A stretch of DNA of 64,000 bases, from contig NZ_JTDV01000001.1 of NCBI RefSeq assembly GCF_000943555.1, forward strand, positions 372,001-436,000, given 5' to 3'. The notes beneath the pieces were generated by a model. That model worked only from the letters and a program-made list of their open reading frames with translations, was not told the origin of the DNA and did no database searches. Positions 1 through 8,680 of the stretch are shown here, in pieces (position 1 is the stretch's first letter; every line of letters begins with the position of its first letter). Made by a program: the position numbers and the translations under genes. This DNA comes from Neotamlana nanhaiensis (GTDB lineage Bacteria > Bacteroidota > Bacteroidia > Flavobacteriales > Flavobacteriaceae).

Positions 1-798
1 AATTTTAAATTAGGCAAACAAACTCTCGAAGCAACCATATATTTTGATGGCGAAAAGCAAAGTATAAAATCACCTATTACCATTTTAAATAGTGAATTAC
101 CAAAAGTGTATAAGTATAAAATTATAAACGAATACCCACACGATATTACTTCGTACACTCAAGGTTTAGAGTTTTTTAATGATACACTTTACGAAAGTAC
201 CGGACAGTACAAAGAATCGAAACTGCGCAAAGTAAACTATAAAACTGGCGAAGTTGTTAAAAATATAAATTTAGACGATGAGTATTTTGGGGAAGGCTTA
301 ACCATACTAAAAAACAAAGTGTACCAACTTACTTGGCAAAAAGGCACTGGGTTTGTGTATAATGTAGATACATTTGAAAAATTAAGTAGTTTTAAATACG
401 GAAACAGTAAAGAAGGTTGGGGCTTATGCAATAACGATACGACACTTTATAAAAGCGACGGTAGTGAAAAAATTTGGCTTTTAAACCCCGAAACATTAGC
501 CGAAGAAAGTTTTATACAGGTTTATACCAATAAAGGAAAAATTGTTGGTATTAATGAAATGGAATGGATTAACGGACAAATTTATGCCAACCGTTACCAA
601 AAAGATGGTGTGGCTATTATTAACCCTAAAAACGGAGGTATTGTTGGTGTCATTGATTTTTCTCCGCTTAAAAAATTAGTTACTCAGCATGACGGACTTG
701 ATGTTTTAAACGGCATCGCATACAACCCTAAAACAAAAACTATTTTTGTAACTGGTAAACGTTGGGATAAGCTTTTTGAAGTTGAAATTGTAGAGTAA
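1..798 (+). CDS. Glutaminyl-peptide cyclotransferase, 5'-truncated by the window edge
   Basis: The reading frame is open from base 1, so this is the C-terminal 265 residues of a longer protein; an internal GTG at 106 is not a believable start because the frame continues upstream. The body from about residue 38 matches the glutamine cyclotransferase family (PF05096-type beta-propeller), with YPHDITSYTQGLEFF, GEGLT, EGWGLC, DGSEKIW, NEMEWING and a C-terminal GKRWDKLFEVEI. Family members convert N-terminal glutamine of peptides to pyroglutamate. In Bacteroidota the propeller commonly follows an N-terminal domain on an exported lipoprotein, and the tail of such a domain appears to be residues 1-36 here. 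The signal sequence is outside the window. The gene is followed by a hairpin terminator and stands apart from the minus-strand genes downstream. Confidence 0.88.
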   Translation, partial: NFKLGKQTLEATIYFDGEKQSIKSPITILNSELPKVYKYKIINEYPHDITSYTQGLEFFNDTLYESTGQYKESKLRKVNYKTGEVVKNINLDDEYFGEGLTILKNKVYQLTWQKGTGFVYNVDTFEKLSSFKYGNSKEGWGLCNNDTTLYKSDGSEKIWLLNPETLAEESFIQVYTNKGKIVGINEMEWINGQIYANRYQKDGVAIINPKNGGIVGVIDFSPLKKLVTQHDGLDVLNGIAYNPKTKTIFVTGKRWDKLFEVEIVE

Positions 799-812
799 AT
801 AAATTATAACAT

Positions 813-858
813 AAAAGAGACTCCTAACCTTAGGTAAGATTAAGAGCCTCTTTTCAAT
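813..858 (+). terminator. Intrinsic terminator after the cyclotransferase gene
   Basis: AAAAGAGACTC at 813-823 pairs with GAGCCTCTTTT at 844-854 with one mismatch, and a T-rich run follows. It starts 14 bases after the stop codon. The same hairpin is A/T-flanked on the other side, so it could also stop minus-strand transcripts from the ABC permease operon. Confidence 0.75.
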
Positions 859-1052
859 TTTTCATTATTATTTACTGTTATATTAATGAAAAACTAACAC
901 CTTTTATAAATGTAGCTTCATCGAAATCCTCTAATTTAAACGATGCTATTTTTTAGATTTTTCAATTCCCATCAAGATGTTAAGTACCTGCCTGCTGCTC
1001 TATTAAACCTTAATTTGTATTATTAAAAATTATGCAGAACTCAGGTTAATAC

Positions 1053-2483
1053 TTATAAAAATAAATTTTTAGCCGATTTATCTTTTAAATGCTTACTTCC
1101 TAATACAAAAAACAACAATAAACTAATAAGAGTTAAGGCTATGAAGTTAAACCAAACCTCGTTTTTTATTCTATTTTCATAATTAAACTGAGGCATAGAG
1201 CTATAATCTTCAAGCGTAAACTTTTCATTTTTAAATAGCATAGGCACCAAATAGTTTCTCCATCTAACCGAGAACTCAAATACTTGTTTTTTATAATCAT
1301 TATAGTGCTTTTCTGAAGTACCTGAAATATTATTTAATGCTTGCTGCATTAATATGGCTGGAGAAATGTACTTAAACGTACTTATTAAATGCTGCTGTTT
1401 TTTTAATTGAATATCGTAATCATTTAACAAAGGCTTGGTTTTTTCTTCCATAACCTTTTCTGATGCAAAATAATTATGCCAAAAACCAAAACGTTGCTCG
1501 TCGTTATTTTGTGCTAACTCGGGGTGAGTTCGCAAATAATCGTTCATTATTTCGTTTTGTTTTTCTTCATTTTCCTTTTTAATTAAACGTATTTCGTTAA
1601 TCATTTTTAAACGCGACGGTGTAGGGTAAAGAGCACTACCTATTTGATTTATAGTAGCAGGTATAACCATTACCAATAATAGCCAAACTCCTATTAACGC
1701 TAAAGCGTTTTTTGAAGAATTATTAATTTTAACATTAACAATAAAAGCTGCTACAAACCAAAATAAAACATAAGCCGCTATTATTAAAAACAGTCCTATT
1801 AAATTAGTAACTTGGGCTAAGGCGTTAACCGAAAAAAGTAACATTGTCAACAACACTATTATCCATGTTAATAATGTAATAATAACATATCGTATAGCTA
1901 ATTTTTGAAGCAACCAACTCATTATAGCAATAGGTTGAGCTCCTAGTAATTTAAGTGTACCTAACTCTTTTTCTTTAGATAAAATGTTATAGGTAAACGT
2001 AATGATTAACAAAGGCAATATGTAAATAATTACGAAAGCCAAATCGAAATTACCAAAAAGCAATTGTACTGGATTTACCATTTCAGAATAGTCTAAAGCA
2101 AAATTATTTCCATATACCTTGGGGCTTTTAAAATGTGTATACATATCGCTTTGCCCTGTCGCCAAAAATGACAACTCTTGCGGTTTCATGATGGCTAATC
2201 GCGGGTATTGGTATCCTACAGTCATGGGTTCGTTTGGTTTTTGCCAATAAGGCATATCTGGTTTTTTACCAGCTTCAAAAACTTTTAGAGTTTCTACTAA
2301 AACACTATCCCTTTTTTGTAATTCTTTTTTTACTACTGTTATATCGTTAAGGCGCTTATCGACATTTTTCTTTCCGTTAAAGGTAGCAAAGGCAAAAAGC
2401 ATTGCAATGCTTACCAATAAAATTAACAGCCACTTACTACGTGTTAGCAGCTTTATTTCGTACAATAAATTGTTACTAAACAT
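1053..2483 (-). CDS. ABC-2 type transporter permease, DUF3526-type (second of pair)
   Basis: A 476-residue membrane protein. It has an N-terminal cytoplasmic stretch and a first membrane span at about residues 17-34. A long extracytoplasmic loop follows, then a cluster of five spans at about 150-290, another loop, and a last span near 450-468. The motif TYNILSKEKELGTLKLLGAQ after the second span is the cytoplasmic coupling segment typical of ABC-2 permeases of the NosY-like group, as is a long loop rich in charged and Gln residues. It is the last gene of a three-gene operon: its start lies 3 bases after the stop of the first permease. Together with the ATPase it should form a heteromeric exporter. 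The substrate is not visible in the sequence. Confidence 0.82.
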   Translation of the reverse strand: MFSNNLLYEIKLLTRSKWLLILLVSIAMLFAFATFNGKKNVDKRLNDITVVKKELQKRDSVLVETLKVFEAGKKPDMPYWQKPNEPMTVGYQYPRLAIMKPQELSFLATGQSDMYTHFKSPKVYGNNFALDYSEMVNPVQLLFGNFDLAFVIIYILPLLIITFTYNILSKEKELGTLKLLGAQPIAIMSWLLQKLAIRYVIITLLTWIIVLLTMLLFSVNALAQVTNLIGLFLIIAAYVLFWFVAAFIVNVKINNSSKNALALIGVWLLLVMVIPATINQIGSALYPTPSRLKMINEIRLIKKENEEKQNEIMNDYLRTHPELAQNNDEQRFGFWHNYFASEKVMEEKTKPLLNDYDIQLKKQQHLISTFKYISPAILMQQALNNISGTSEKHYNDYKKQVFEFSVRWRNYLVPMLFKNEKFTLEDYSSMPQFNYENRIKNEVWFNFIALTLISLLLFFVLGSKHLKDKSAKNLFL

Positions 2484-2486
2484 GCT

Positions 2487-3890
2487 TTATATTTTTTTTG
2501 AAGTCATTATTAATCCTATAAAAGGTAATACCAGCCACAGTGCAATGAAGAGTATATTTTGTCTGTTTTCGCTTAATATTTCGCTTAATAACGGTGGTGT
2601 AAATTTAAATTTTGGTAGCTTTTTGAATTTATCGGCTCCCATGGTGTAACCACGTTCACCCACTTTCATATTATCTTTTATATCGTAGTTTAAAAATTTT
2701 TGCTTTTCTAGTCTATATGCTTCTGCAGCTTGAGTAAATTTCCAATGTAAATTATTGCTTGTATTAGCTATATCCATTGATAAAAAACGGATAGGAACAA
2801 AAGGCGAAATAAATGACAGATTTTTATAGGTTTGATTTTGATTTACAGCTATATCATTTAATATGCTATAGTGTTTGTCATAAACTTGAGCTTCAAACTC
2901 TTCTCCTTTTTGCATACGGTATCCAGCATAATTAAATGGTAATTGGCTAATGCTATCTACTCCGTATTCTTTTAAAGTTTCTATTTCTAATTGCTTTGCC
3001 GCTTTACTCCATGGGTTGTGCCCATCTAAACCTTTTTGCTTATCTTCTGCAATTCTAGAAGCAAATTCAGATTTTGACGGATAAGGATGATTGCTATTAG
3101 CAAAATTGGTTGCTATTTTAGGTGTTATGAAACTAAAAAGCACCCATATTACTAAACTGGAAACCAAAGATACCCCAGAAGACTTACTCCACATCGAAAT
3201 CAAAACGGTAAGTGTTGTAATAACAGCATAATATAATGTATAAGTAAAAAAAAGCACACTTAAACTCATCCAACTAAAAAAAGCTACCCCTTGCAAGTTG
3301 GATAAAATAATTCCGGTGGTAATAAAAACTAAAGCCGTAAGTAATAAAATTGGTAAAAATGTTGCTAACCATTTACCTAGTGCTAATTTTACAGGATGCA
3401 CTGATTGGCTTTTTAAAAGGGTAAATGTTTTAAGCTCAAACTCTTTTGTATAGGCATTATACCCTATTAAAATAATTATTAATGGGAATAGATAAATTAA
3501 AACAAAATTAATTGAAAGCGTACCAAAACGCGCTAAACTTGTTTGGTCGCTTGCTTCGCTAAATGAAGCTTCATTTCTATTATGGGCTTCCAAAAAAATA
3601 GAGCTACCAGTGTATTGGGTTACCCCATAATCAAACAATGATAATGCAAATTGAGGCTTAAAAGCGTAAGTACCATAATGCGCTGCTGAATGTGGATTTT
3701 TTTCGCTTTGTGTTTCCCAAATATTACGTTCTTTAGTCTTTGAGATGCTATACTGTTCGGTGTTTTTTTTATATTGATTTACACCTGTTACAGTTGCTAT
3801 AAGTAATAAAACTAATAGAATAATTGATGCTATTTTAAACCGCCCATCCCTTATTAGCTCTTTTAATTCTTTTAAAACTATATTTTTCAT
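2487..3890 (-). CDS. ABC-2 type transporter permease, DUF3526-type (first of pair)
   Basis: A 467-residue paralogue of the neighbouring permease with the same plan: one N-terminal span at about 20-38, a large outer loop, a cluster of spans at about 130-270, a second large loop and a C-terminal span. The outer loop carries HSAAHYGTYAFKP and LEAHNRNEASF, which I recognise as conserved in Bacteroidota DUF3526 permeases. The coupling segment reads YNAYTKEFELKTFTLLKSQ. The gene begins 2 bases after the ATPase stop and ends 3 bases before the second permease, so the three are almost certainly co-transcribed. Homologues are often labelled as involved in multicopper enzyme maturation by resemblance to NosY. 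That link is family-level only, and no cuproenzyme gene is present here. Confidence 0.85.
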   Translation of the reverse strand: MKNIVLKELKELIRDGRFKIASIILLVLLLIATVTGVNQYKKNTEQYSISKTKERNIWETQSEKNPHSAAHYGTYAFKPQFALSLFDYGVTQYTGSSIFLEAHNRNEASFSEASDQTSLARFGTLSINFVLIYLFPLIIILIGYNAYTKEFELKTFTLLKSQSVHPVKLALGKWLATFLPILLLTALVFITTGIILSNLQGVAFFSWMSLSVLFFTYTLYYAVITTLTVLISMWSKSSGVSLVSSLVIWVLFSFITPKIATNFANSNHPYPSKSEFASRIAEDKQKGLDGHNPWSKAAKQLEIETLKEYGVDSISQLPFNYAGYRMQKGEEFEAQVYDKHYSILNDIAVNQNQTYKNLSFISPFVPIRFLSMDIANTSNNLHWKFTQAAEAYRLEKQKFLNYDIKDNMKVGERGYTMGADKFKKLPKFKFTPPLLSEILSENRQNILFIALWLVLPFIGLIMTSKKI

Positions 3891-3892
3891 TA

Positions 3893-4606
3893 TTAACTTA
3901 TGTTTTGAAAGTTCATAATATCTAAATATGTAGTCTCCAGTTCTTTTAAAGAAATATTTGCCGTTTCTATATAATTTTGCAATACTCCAGAACGCATAAT
4001 TCCAATATGTGTACTAACCTCTTTAGCTCGAAACAAATCGTGAGTTGCCATTAAAATAGCTACATTATTCGCTTTCATTTGCGTTAATAAATTAATAAAC
4101 TCATTACTCGATTTTGGATCTAAACCTGATGTTGGCTCGTCTAGCAATAACACTTTTGCTTGTTTAGCGATAGCTAAAGCTATGCCTACTTTTTGGCGCA
4201 TACCTTTCGAAAAATTTTGTACTCGCTTGCTGTGGGCATCGTTTTGTAACCCTGCCTCGCTTAAAAAAGATTTTAAGTTGTTAGTATTAAAATTTTTACC
4301 AGATAATTTTGTGAAATAATCTAAATTTTCAATTGCAGTTAATGTAGGGTATAACATCAAATTCTCTGGAATATAGGTAAGTAATGATTTTGTTTTTAAA
4401 GCATTTTTGGTAACATCTAATCCATTAATTTGGGCTGTTCCTGATGTTGGATCTAAAAAGTTTAATAACATATTTATGGTTGTAGATTTACCTGCTCCAT
4501 TTGCTCCCAAAAGGCAAAGAATTTCGCCCTCGTTTACGGTAAAAGATAAATTACTTACAGCTGTAAAATCACCATAAGTTTTAGTAAGGTTTTTAGTAGT
4601 TATCAT
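3893..4606 (-). CDS. ABC transporter ATP-binding protein
   Basis: A 237-residue nucleotide-binding subunit of normal length. The Walker A motif GANGAGKST is near residues 34-42. The signature region reads NFSKGMRQKVGIALA, a common variant of LSGGQ in NosF/CcmA-like ATPases. Walker B with the catalytic Glu is VLLLDEPTSGLDP, followed by the switch His in MATHDLF. It would energise the two DUF3526 permeases encoded directly downstream with 2- and 3-base gaps. It is the first gene of that operon. The 114-base gap upstream separates it from a small secreted Cys/His-rich protein that may share its promoter. Confidence 0.95.
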   Translation of the reverse strand: MITTKNLTKTYGDFTAVSNLSFTVNEGEILCLLGANGAGKSTTINMLLNFLDPTSGTAQINGLDVTKNALKTKSLLTYIPENLMLYPTLTAIENLDYFTKLSGKNFNTNNLKSFLSEAGLQNDAHSKRVQNFSKGMRQKVGIALAIAKQAKVLLLDEPTSGLDPKSSNEFINLLTQMKANNVAILMATHDLFRAKEVSTHIGIMRSGVLQNYIETANISLKELETTYLDIMNFQNIS

Positions 4607-4720
4607 AATATTTAATTGATTGATTTTTTTAATTTATATAAGTGCTAATAATAACACATTGATATACCGTTAATAAAATTGCTCTCATTAACGTTATCTA
4701 TTTTTATATGTATATTAAAG

Positions 4721-5017
4721 CTATTTTGCTGGTGGAGGTCGGCAAAATAAAGTGTAGTTAGTATGATTTGGCTCATACTGAAATGTGTAAGTGCCTATAA
4801 GTTTATTACAAAAATCAACCCTGTCATATTGCAATGATGTATAAGTACCATTACAAACAAAGAGTGCACTATTAGCTACTATTACATACTCACAAAGATT
4901 ACAATGATCTTGATTATCAAAATCATTATCATGAGCTAAGGCATGTAAACCACAAAGTTTAACACTAATAAAAAATATTAGATAAAAAAGAGCAAAATGT
5001 GATTTAAACTTGTCCAA
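4721..5017 (-). CDS. Small secreted Cys/His-rich protein, possible metal binder
   Basis: A 98-residue protein that I cannot assign to a named family. A hydrophobic N-terminus (residues 7-22) looks like a signal peptide or anchor. It is followed by HALAHD (25-30) and DHCNLCEY (37-44), giving H25, H29, D30, H38, C39 and C42 as candidate metal ligands. Three further Cys (55, 70, 92) lie in the C-terminal half, and the protein ends in CRPPPAK. This pattern of an early His/Cys cluster and a terminal Pro run resembles small periplasmic proteins found near metal or TonB-linked transport genes in Bacteroidota. It is codirectional with the ABC exporter, 114 bases upstream of the ATPase. A role in metal handling with that exporter is inference from motifs and position. 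Confidence 0.68.
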   Translation of the reverse strand: MDKFKSHFALFYLIFFISVKLCGLHALAHDNDFDNQDHCNLCEYVIVANSALFVCNGTYTSLQYDRVDFCNKLIGTYTFQYEPNHTNYTLFCRPPPAK

Positions 5018-5049
5018 AAAAAACTATTTAACTATTATGTTATAAAACA

Positions 5050-5068
5050 TTTGCTTTTAAAAAGCAAA
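5050..5068 (-). terminator. Possible weak terminator after the class V aminotransferase gene
   Basis: TTTGCTTTT and AAAAGCAAA form a 9-base inverted repeat around a single A, which in practice is a 7-base stem with a short loop. It lies 21 bases after the stop of the aminotransferase gene on the minus strand. The T run after it is interrupted, so termination may be incomplete and the small Cys/His gene could be reached by read-through. Confidence 0.4.
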
Positions 5069-5089
5069 AACCTGTGTAAATAAAAATTC

Positions 5090-6595
5090 TTAATCAACAA
5101 GAAACCACTCCTTAGTTATTTCCTGCTCTGTATTCGCTTTACTATTGTGTATATATTCGTTTTTAATAGCGTTATAAGTGTAATCGTCTCCCCAAGTTAT
5201 ATAGTTTTTTGCCACTTGTTCAATGGCATCACAAATAAACTCGATCTCGTTATTGGTCATGGTTGGATGCACTGACATACGAATCCAACCCGGGCGCTCA
5301 ATTAAGCAACCTTCTAATATTTTTTGCTCGATAGCTTTTGATTTGGTTTGGTCAACGTGCAATAAATAATGCCCATAAGTGCCTGCACAAGAGCAGCCGC
5401 CACGTGTTTGTACACCAAAACGATCGTTAAGTAATTTTACTATTAAATTAAAGTGTACATCTTCAATAAAAAATGAAAACACCCCTAGCCTTTCTTTATG
5501 ATTTGGAGCTAGTAATTTTAAGTTTTCAATTTTTGATAATTTTTCAAAAACCAAAGCATTAATTTCATGCTCACGAGCTATAATGTTTTCAACACCCATA
5601 GCTTCTTTTAATTGAATTGAAAGCGCAATTTTAATCGCTTGTAAAAAACCAGGTGTTCCGCCGTCTTCACGGGTTTCAATATCATCAATATAATCATGGT
5701 CACCCCAAGGGTTGGTATAATTTACGGTACCGCCACCTGGATTATCTGGCACTAAATTCTTATATAATTTCTTATTAAATACTAACACCCCAGATGTCCC
5801 TGGACCACCTAGAAACTTATGAGGTGAAAACGTTACAGCATCTAAATATTCATCCTCATCCTCTGGATGCATGTTGATATTTACATAAGGGGCCGAACAT
5901 GCAAAATCTACAAAACACAATCCGTTATTTTGATGCATTAGTTTAGCGACTTCATGATAATTGGTTTGAATACCTGTTACGTTAGAACACGCTGTAATAG
6001 CCGCGATTTTAATAGGCACCTCACTATATTCATCTAATAGTGTTTCTAGTTTTTTTAAACACGGTAAGCCTTCGTCGTTCGATGGAATAACCTTTACTCG
6101 GGCTATCGTTTCTAACCAGCTGGTTTGGTTAGAATGATGTTCCATGTGGGATACAAAAATAATAGGGCGTTTTTCCTCTGGAACTTCGGTATGATCTTTT
6201 AAATTTTCGTTGAGTTTAATCCCCAAAATACGCTGAAACTTATTGATAGCTCCTGTCATTCCTGTACCAACGGTGATTAAAACATCGTCTTTTGATGCAT
6301 TCACATGGTTTTTAATAATGTTACGTGCATCGTGGTAGGCCAAAGTCATTGCCGAACCTGTAATTGATGTTTCGGTATGTGTGTTGGCTACAAAAGGACC
6401 GATTTCATTAAGAAGTTTTTCTTCAATAGGACGATACAAACGACCACTAGCAGTCCAATCGGCATAAATAATTTTTTTCCTTCCGTAAGGCGATTCAAAA
6501 TACGTATCGCTACCAACAATATGATTTCTGAACTTTGAAAAGTATTGCTCTAAACTTGACGACGTCGTAACTTTATTCTTCTTTTTAAAAAACAT
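5090..6595 (-). CDS. Class V aminotransferase / cysteine desulfurase-like PLP enzyme
   Basis: A fold-type I PLP enzyme of about 501 residues, longer than SufS/IscS (about 400). Landmarks in order are IIYADWTASGRLYRP (substrate end), VGTGMTGAINKFQ (phosphate grip), SHMEHHSNQTSW (ring-stacking His), ITACSNVTG, VDFACSAPY (PLP-nitrogen Asp) and TFSPHKFLGGPGTSG with the Schiff-base Lys. Then RGGCSCAGTYGHYLL sits where SufS-type desulfurases carry their active-site Cys loop. The protein could therefore be a desulfurase or a related lyase, and the substrate is unknown. I place the start at the Met coding for MFFKKKNK (6595). A second in-frame ATG 12 bases upstream (6607) is possible but abuts a strong palindrome. 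No suf or isc genes are adjacent. Confidence 0.85.
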   Translation of the reverse strand: MFFKKKNKVTTSSSLEQYFSKFRNHIVGSDTYFESPYGRKKIIYADWTASGRLYRPIEEKLLNEIGPFVANTHTETSITGSAMTLAYHDARNIIKNHVNASKDDVLITVGTGMTGAINKFQRILGIKLNENLKDHTEVPEEKRPIIFVSHMEHHSNQTSWLETIARVKVIPSNDEGLPCLKKLETLLDEYSEVPIKIAAITACSNVTGIQTNYHEVAKLMHQNNGLCFVDFACSAPYVNINMHPEDEDEYLDAVTFSPHKFLGGPGTSGVLVFNKKLYKNLVPDNPGGGTVNYTNPWGDHDYIDDIETREDGGTPGFLQAIKIALSIQLKEAMGVENIIAREHEINALVFEKLSKIENLKLLAPNHKERLGVFSFFIEDVHFNLIVKLLNDRFGVQTRGGCSCAGTYGHYLLHVDQTKSKAIEQKILEGCLIERPGWIRMSVHPTMTNNEIEFICDAIEQVAKNYITWGDDYTYNAIKNEYIHNSKANTEQEITKEWFLVD

Positions 6596-6611
6596 AATGA
6601 TTCTCATTTAT

Positions 6612-6642
6612 AAAATCACTCTAAATATTTAGAAGTGATTTT
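6612..6642 (-). terminator. Palindromic hairpin between dsbD and the class V enzyme gene
   Basis: A nearly perfect 31-base palindrome: AAAATCACT-CTAAAT pairs with ATTTAG-A-AGTGATTTT, with one bulged base and almost no loop. It sits 34 bases after the dsbD stop and just upstream of the next start. It may be a terminator for the dsbD operon. It could instead be an operator for the aminotransferase gene, since palindromes this close to a start often bind a dimeric regulator. Confidence 0.5.
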
Positions 6643-6676
6643 AATCCATCAAAAAAATAGTTATCGATATAAATAA

Positions 6677-8668
6677 TTATTTACCTGTTGCTGCTTTGAA
6701 GTTTTCTATTCCTGTTTGCAACCACTTTTTATAAGCCTCAACATCTGGCGTGTAACCAACAGGAGTAGTTAAGTTGTCTTCGTTATGGTCCATAAGTACG
6801 TAAAAGGGTTGCGAATTTGCTTTATATTTTATGGTTTGTAATTCGCTCCATTTTTGGCCAATGTATTTTAACTGTTTTCCTGGTTTTAATTGAGATTCCG
6901 TTACCTCATTAGCTTCCAACGGGCGCTTATCATCAACATATAACGATATTAAAACCACATCGTTTTTAAGCATATTTAAAACCTCTGGCTTAGGCCATAC
7001 GTTCTGTTCCATTTTTCGGCAATTTACGCATGCCCAACCTGTAAAATCTATCATCACGGGTTTACCAACTTCTTTGGCGTAAGCTAATCCTTTATCGTAA
7101 TCGTTAAACGCTAAAATATCGTGTGGTGCTAATAAGTGAGCACCATCTGGTAGTTCGCTGTGCGCAGCCGCCATAGCTCCTCCTCCTACTTTTGTATAAC
7201 CAACACCATAAGGCGACTCGCTATACTCTTGTGGTGGCGGAAAAGCACTTATTAAATTTAATGGTGCGCCCCATAAACCAGGAATCATATAAATGGTGAA
7301 CGATAATACGAGTAACCCAAGCCCTAATCTACCCACAGAAATATGCGTTAATGGCGAATCGTGAGGTAATTGAATTTTTCCGAAAAGGTAAAATGCCAAC
7401 GTACCAAAAACGGCAATCCAAATGGCCAAAAATACCTCTCGCTCTAGTAAATGCGCTTGTAAAACTAAATCGGCTTGTGATAAAAATTTAAAAGCTAAAG
7501 CTAATTCTAAAAAGCCTAAAACCACTTTTACCGTGTTTAACCATCCTCCTGACTTTGGCAGAGAGTTTAACCATCCGGGGAAAGCTGCAAATAATGCAAA
7601 TGGTAATGCTATGGCTAGTGAAAACCCTAACATACCTATTATTGGTGCTAAGCCACCTTTTGAAGCTGCTTCAACTAGTAAAGTTCCAACAATAGGACCT
7701 GTACATGAAAAGGACACAATAGCCAAGGCTAATGCCATAAAAAAGATGCCTACTAAACCTCCTCGATCAGCTTGCGAATCTACTTTGTTTGCCCATGAAT
7801 TAGGTAGCATAATTTCGAATGCGCCTAAAAATGAGAGTGCGAAAACAACTAACAGCAAAAAGAAAATGATATTAAACCAAACATTTGTTGCTAACGCATT
7901 TAAGGCATCAGCCCCAAATATTCCTGTTACTGCTGTACCTAATAACACATAAATAATAATGATACAAACCCCATAAATAATGGCATTTTTAATTCCTACG
8001 GCTTTGTTTTTACTTTGCTTGGTAAAAAAACTCACCGTCATAGGTATCATTGGGAATACACATGGCGTTAGTAAAGCTGCAAAACCTGATAAAAATGCAA
8101 TGAAGAAAATGCCCCAAAGTCCTTTTTTAGATTCTGGGTTTGTATCTTCAACATCACCCGTTGTCGCGGTAACTTCATCCTCGCTAGCAGATACTAATTT
8201 CGTATCAGCCGCAGTATTATTGTTTAAATTAAAGGTCAAATCGACTTCGGTTGGTGGTAAACAACGTGTATCGTCGCACACCATAAATTCTACAAAACCA
8301 TCAATGGCATCGACCGATTCTTTTAACTGTATTTTTTGTTTGAAGGTTGCTGTTTTTTCGAAAAACTTAATTTTCATTTCAAAAACAGGGTCATCAATGG
8401 TGTGTCCTTCTTCTTCTGAAGTATTACCAACAATTTGAATTGCACCACCGCCATCATCATAGATAAACGAGGTTGGTATAGGCCCTTCTTCTGGTACATT
8501 TTGGGAGTACAAATGCCAACCATTTTCAATAGTTGCTTTTGAGACTAAAATGTATTCGGTATCTGATATTTTTTCAACTGAAGTTGACCATTTTACTGGC
8601 TCTAAAATTTGTGCAAATACGGCTGATGAACATATAAATGCCGCTAATACAAAAAGAATTTTCTTCAT
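6677..8668 (-). CDS. dsbD: Thiol:disulfide interchange protein DsbD
   Basis: A 663-residue protein with the full three-part DsbD plan. A signal peptide ends near residue 19. The periplasmic alpha domain (about 20-155) keeps the redox pair in CDDTRCLPP (C131, C136). The membrane domain (about 185-455, eight or more spans) has its redox Cys in [12 protein letters not shown] and [11 protein letters not shown]-terminal thioredoxin-like gamma domain carries the CVNC active site near residues 545-548 in [14 protein letters not shown]. DsbD moves electrons from cytoplasmic thioredoxin across the inner membrane to periplasmic thiol proteins. Likely clients here are the two TlpA-like proteins of the nearby uptake locus, though that is inference. 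It is co-transcribed with a stand-alone alpha domain gene ending 12 bases upstream. Confidence 0.95.
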   Translation of the reverse strand: MKKILFVLAAFICSSAVFAQILEPVKWSTSVEKISDTEYILVSKATIENGWHLYSQNVPEEGPIPTSFIYDDGGGAIQIVGNTSEEEGHTIDDPVFEMKIKFFEKTATFKQKIQLKESVDAIDGFVEFMVCDDTRCLPPTEVDLTFNLNNNTAADTKLVSASEDEVTATTGDVEDTNPESKKGLWGIFFIAFLSGFAALLTPCVFPMIPMTVSFFTKQSKNKAVGIKNAIIYGVCIIIIYVLLGTAVTGIFGADALNALATNVWFNIIFFLLLVVFALSFLGAFEIMLPNSWANKVDSQADRGGLVGIFFMALALAIVSFSCTGPIVGTLLVEAASKGGLAPIIGMLGFSLAIALPFALFAAFPGWLNSLPKSGGWLNTVKVVLGFLELALAFKFLSQADLVLQAHLLEREVFLAIWIAVFGTLAFYLFGKIQLPHDSPLTHISVGRLGLGLLVLSFTIYMIPGLWGAPLNLISAFPPPQEYSESPYGVGYTKVGGGAMAAAHSELPDGAHLLAPHDILAFNDYDKGLAYAKEVGKPVMIDFTGWACVNCRKMEQNVWPKPEVLNMLKNDVVLISLYVDDKRPLEANEVTESQLKPGKQLKYIGQKWSELQTIKYKANSQPFYVLMDHNEDNLTTPVGYTPDVEAYKKWLQTGIENFKAATGK

Positions 8669-8680
8669 TATTTAGGGTAA

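Noticed and set aside
106-798. GTG at 106 as a true start of the cyclotransferase gene
   Set aside because: The frame is open back to base 1 and the upstream residues read as a continuing domain, so the gene is truncated by the window edge.
7422-8438. Plus-strand open frames opposite dsbD
   Set aside because: Antisense shadows of a well-conserved dsbD; no signal, domain or spacing supports them.
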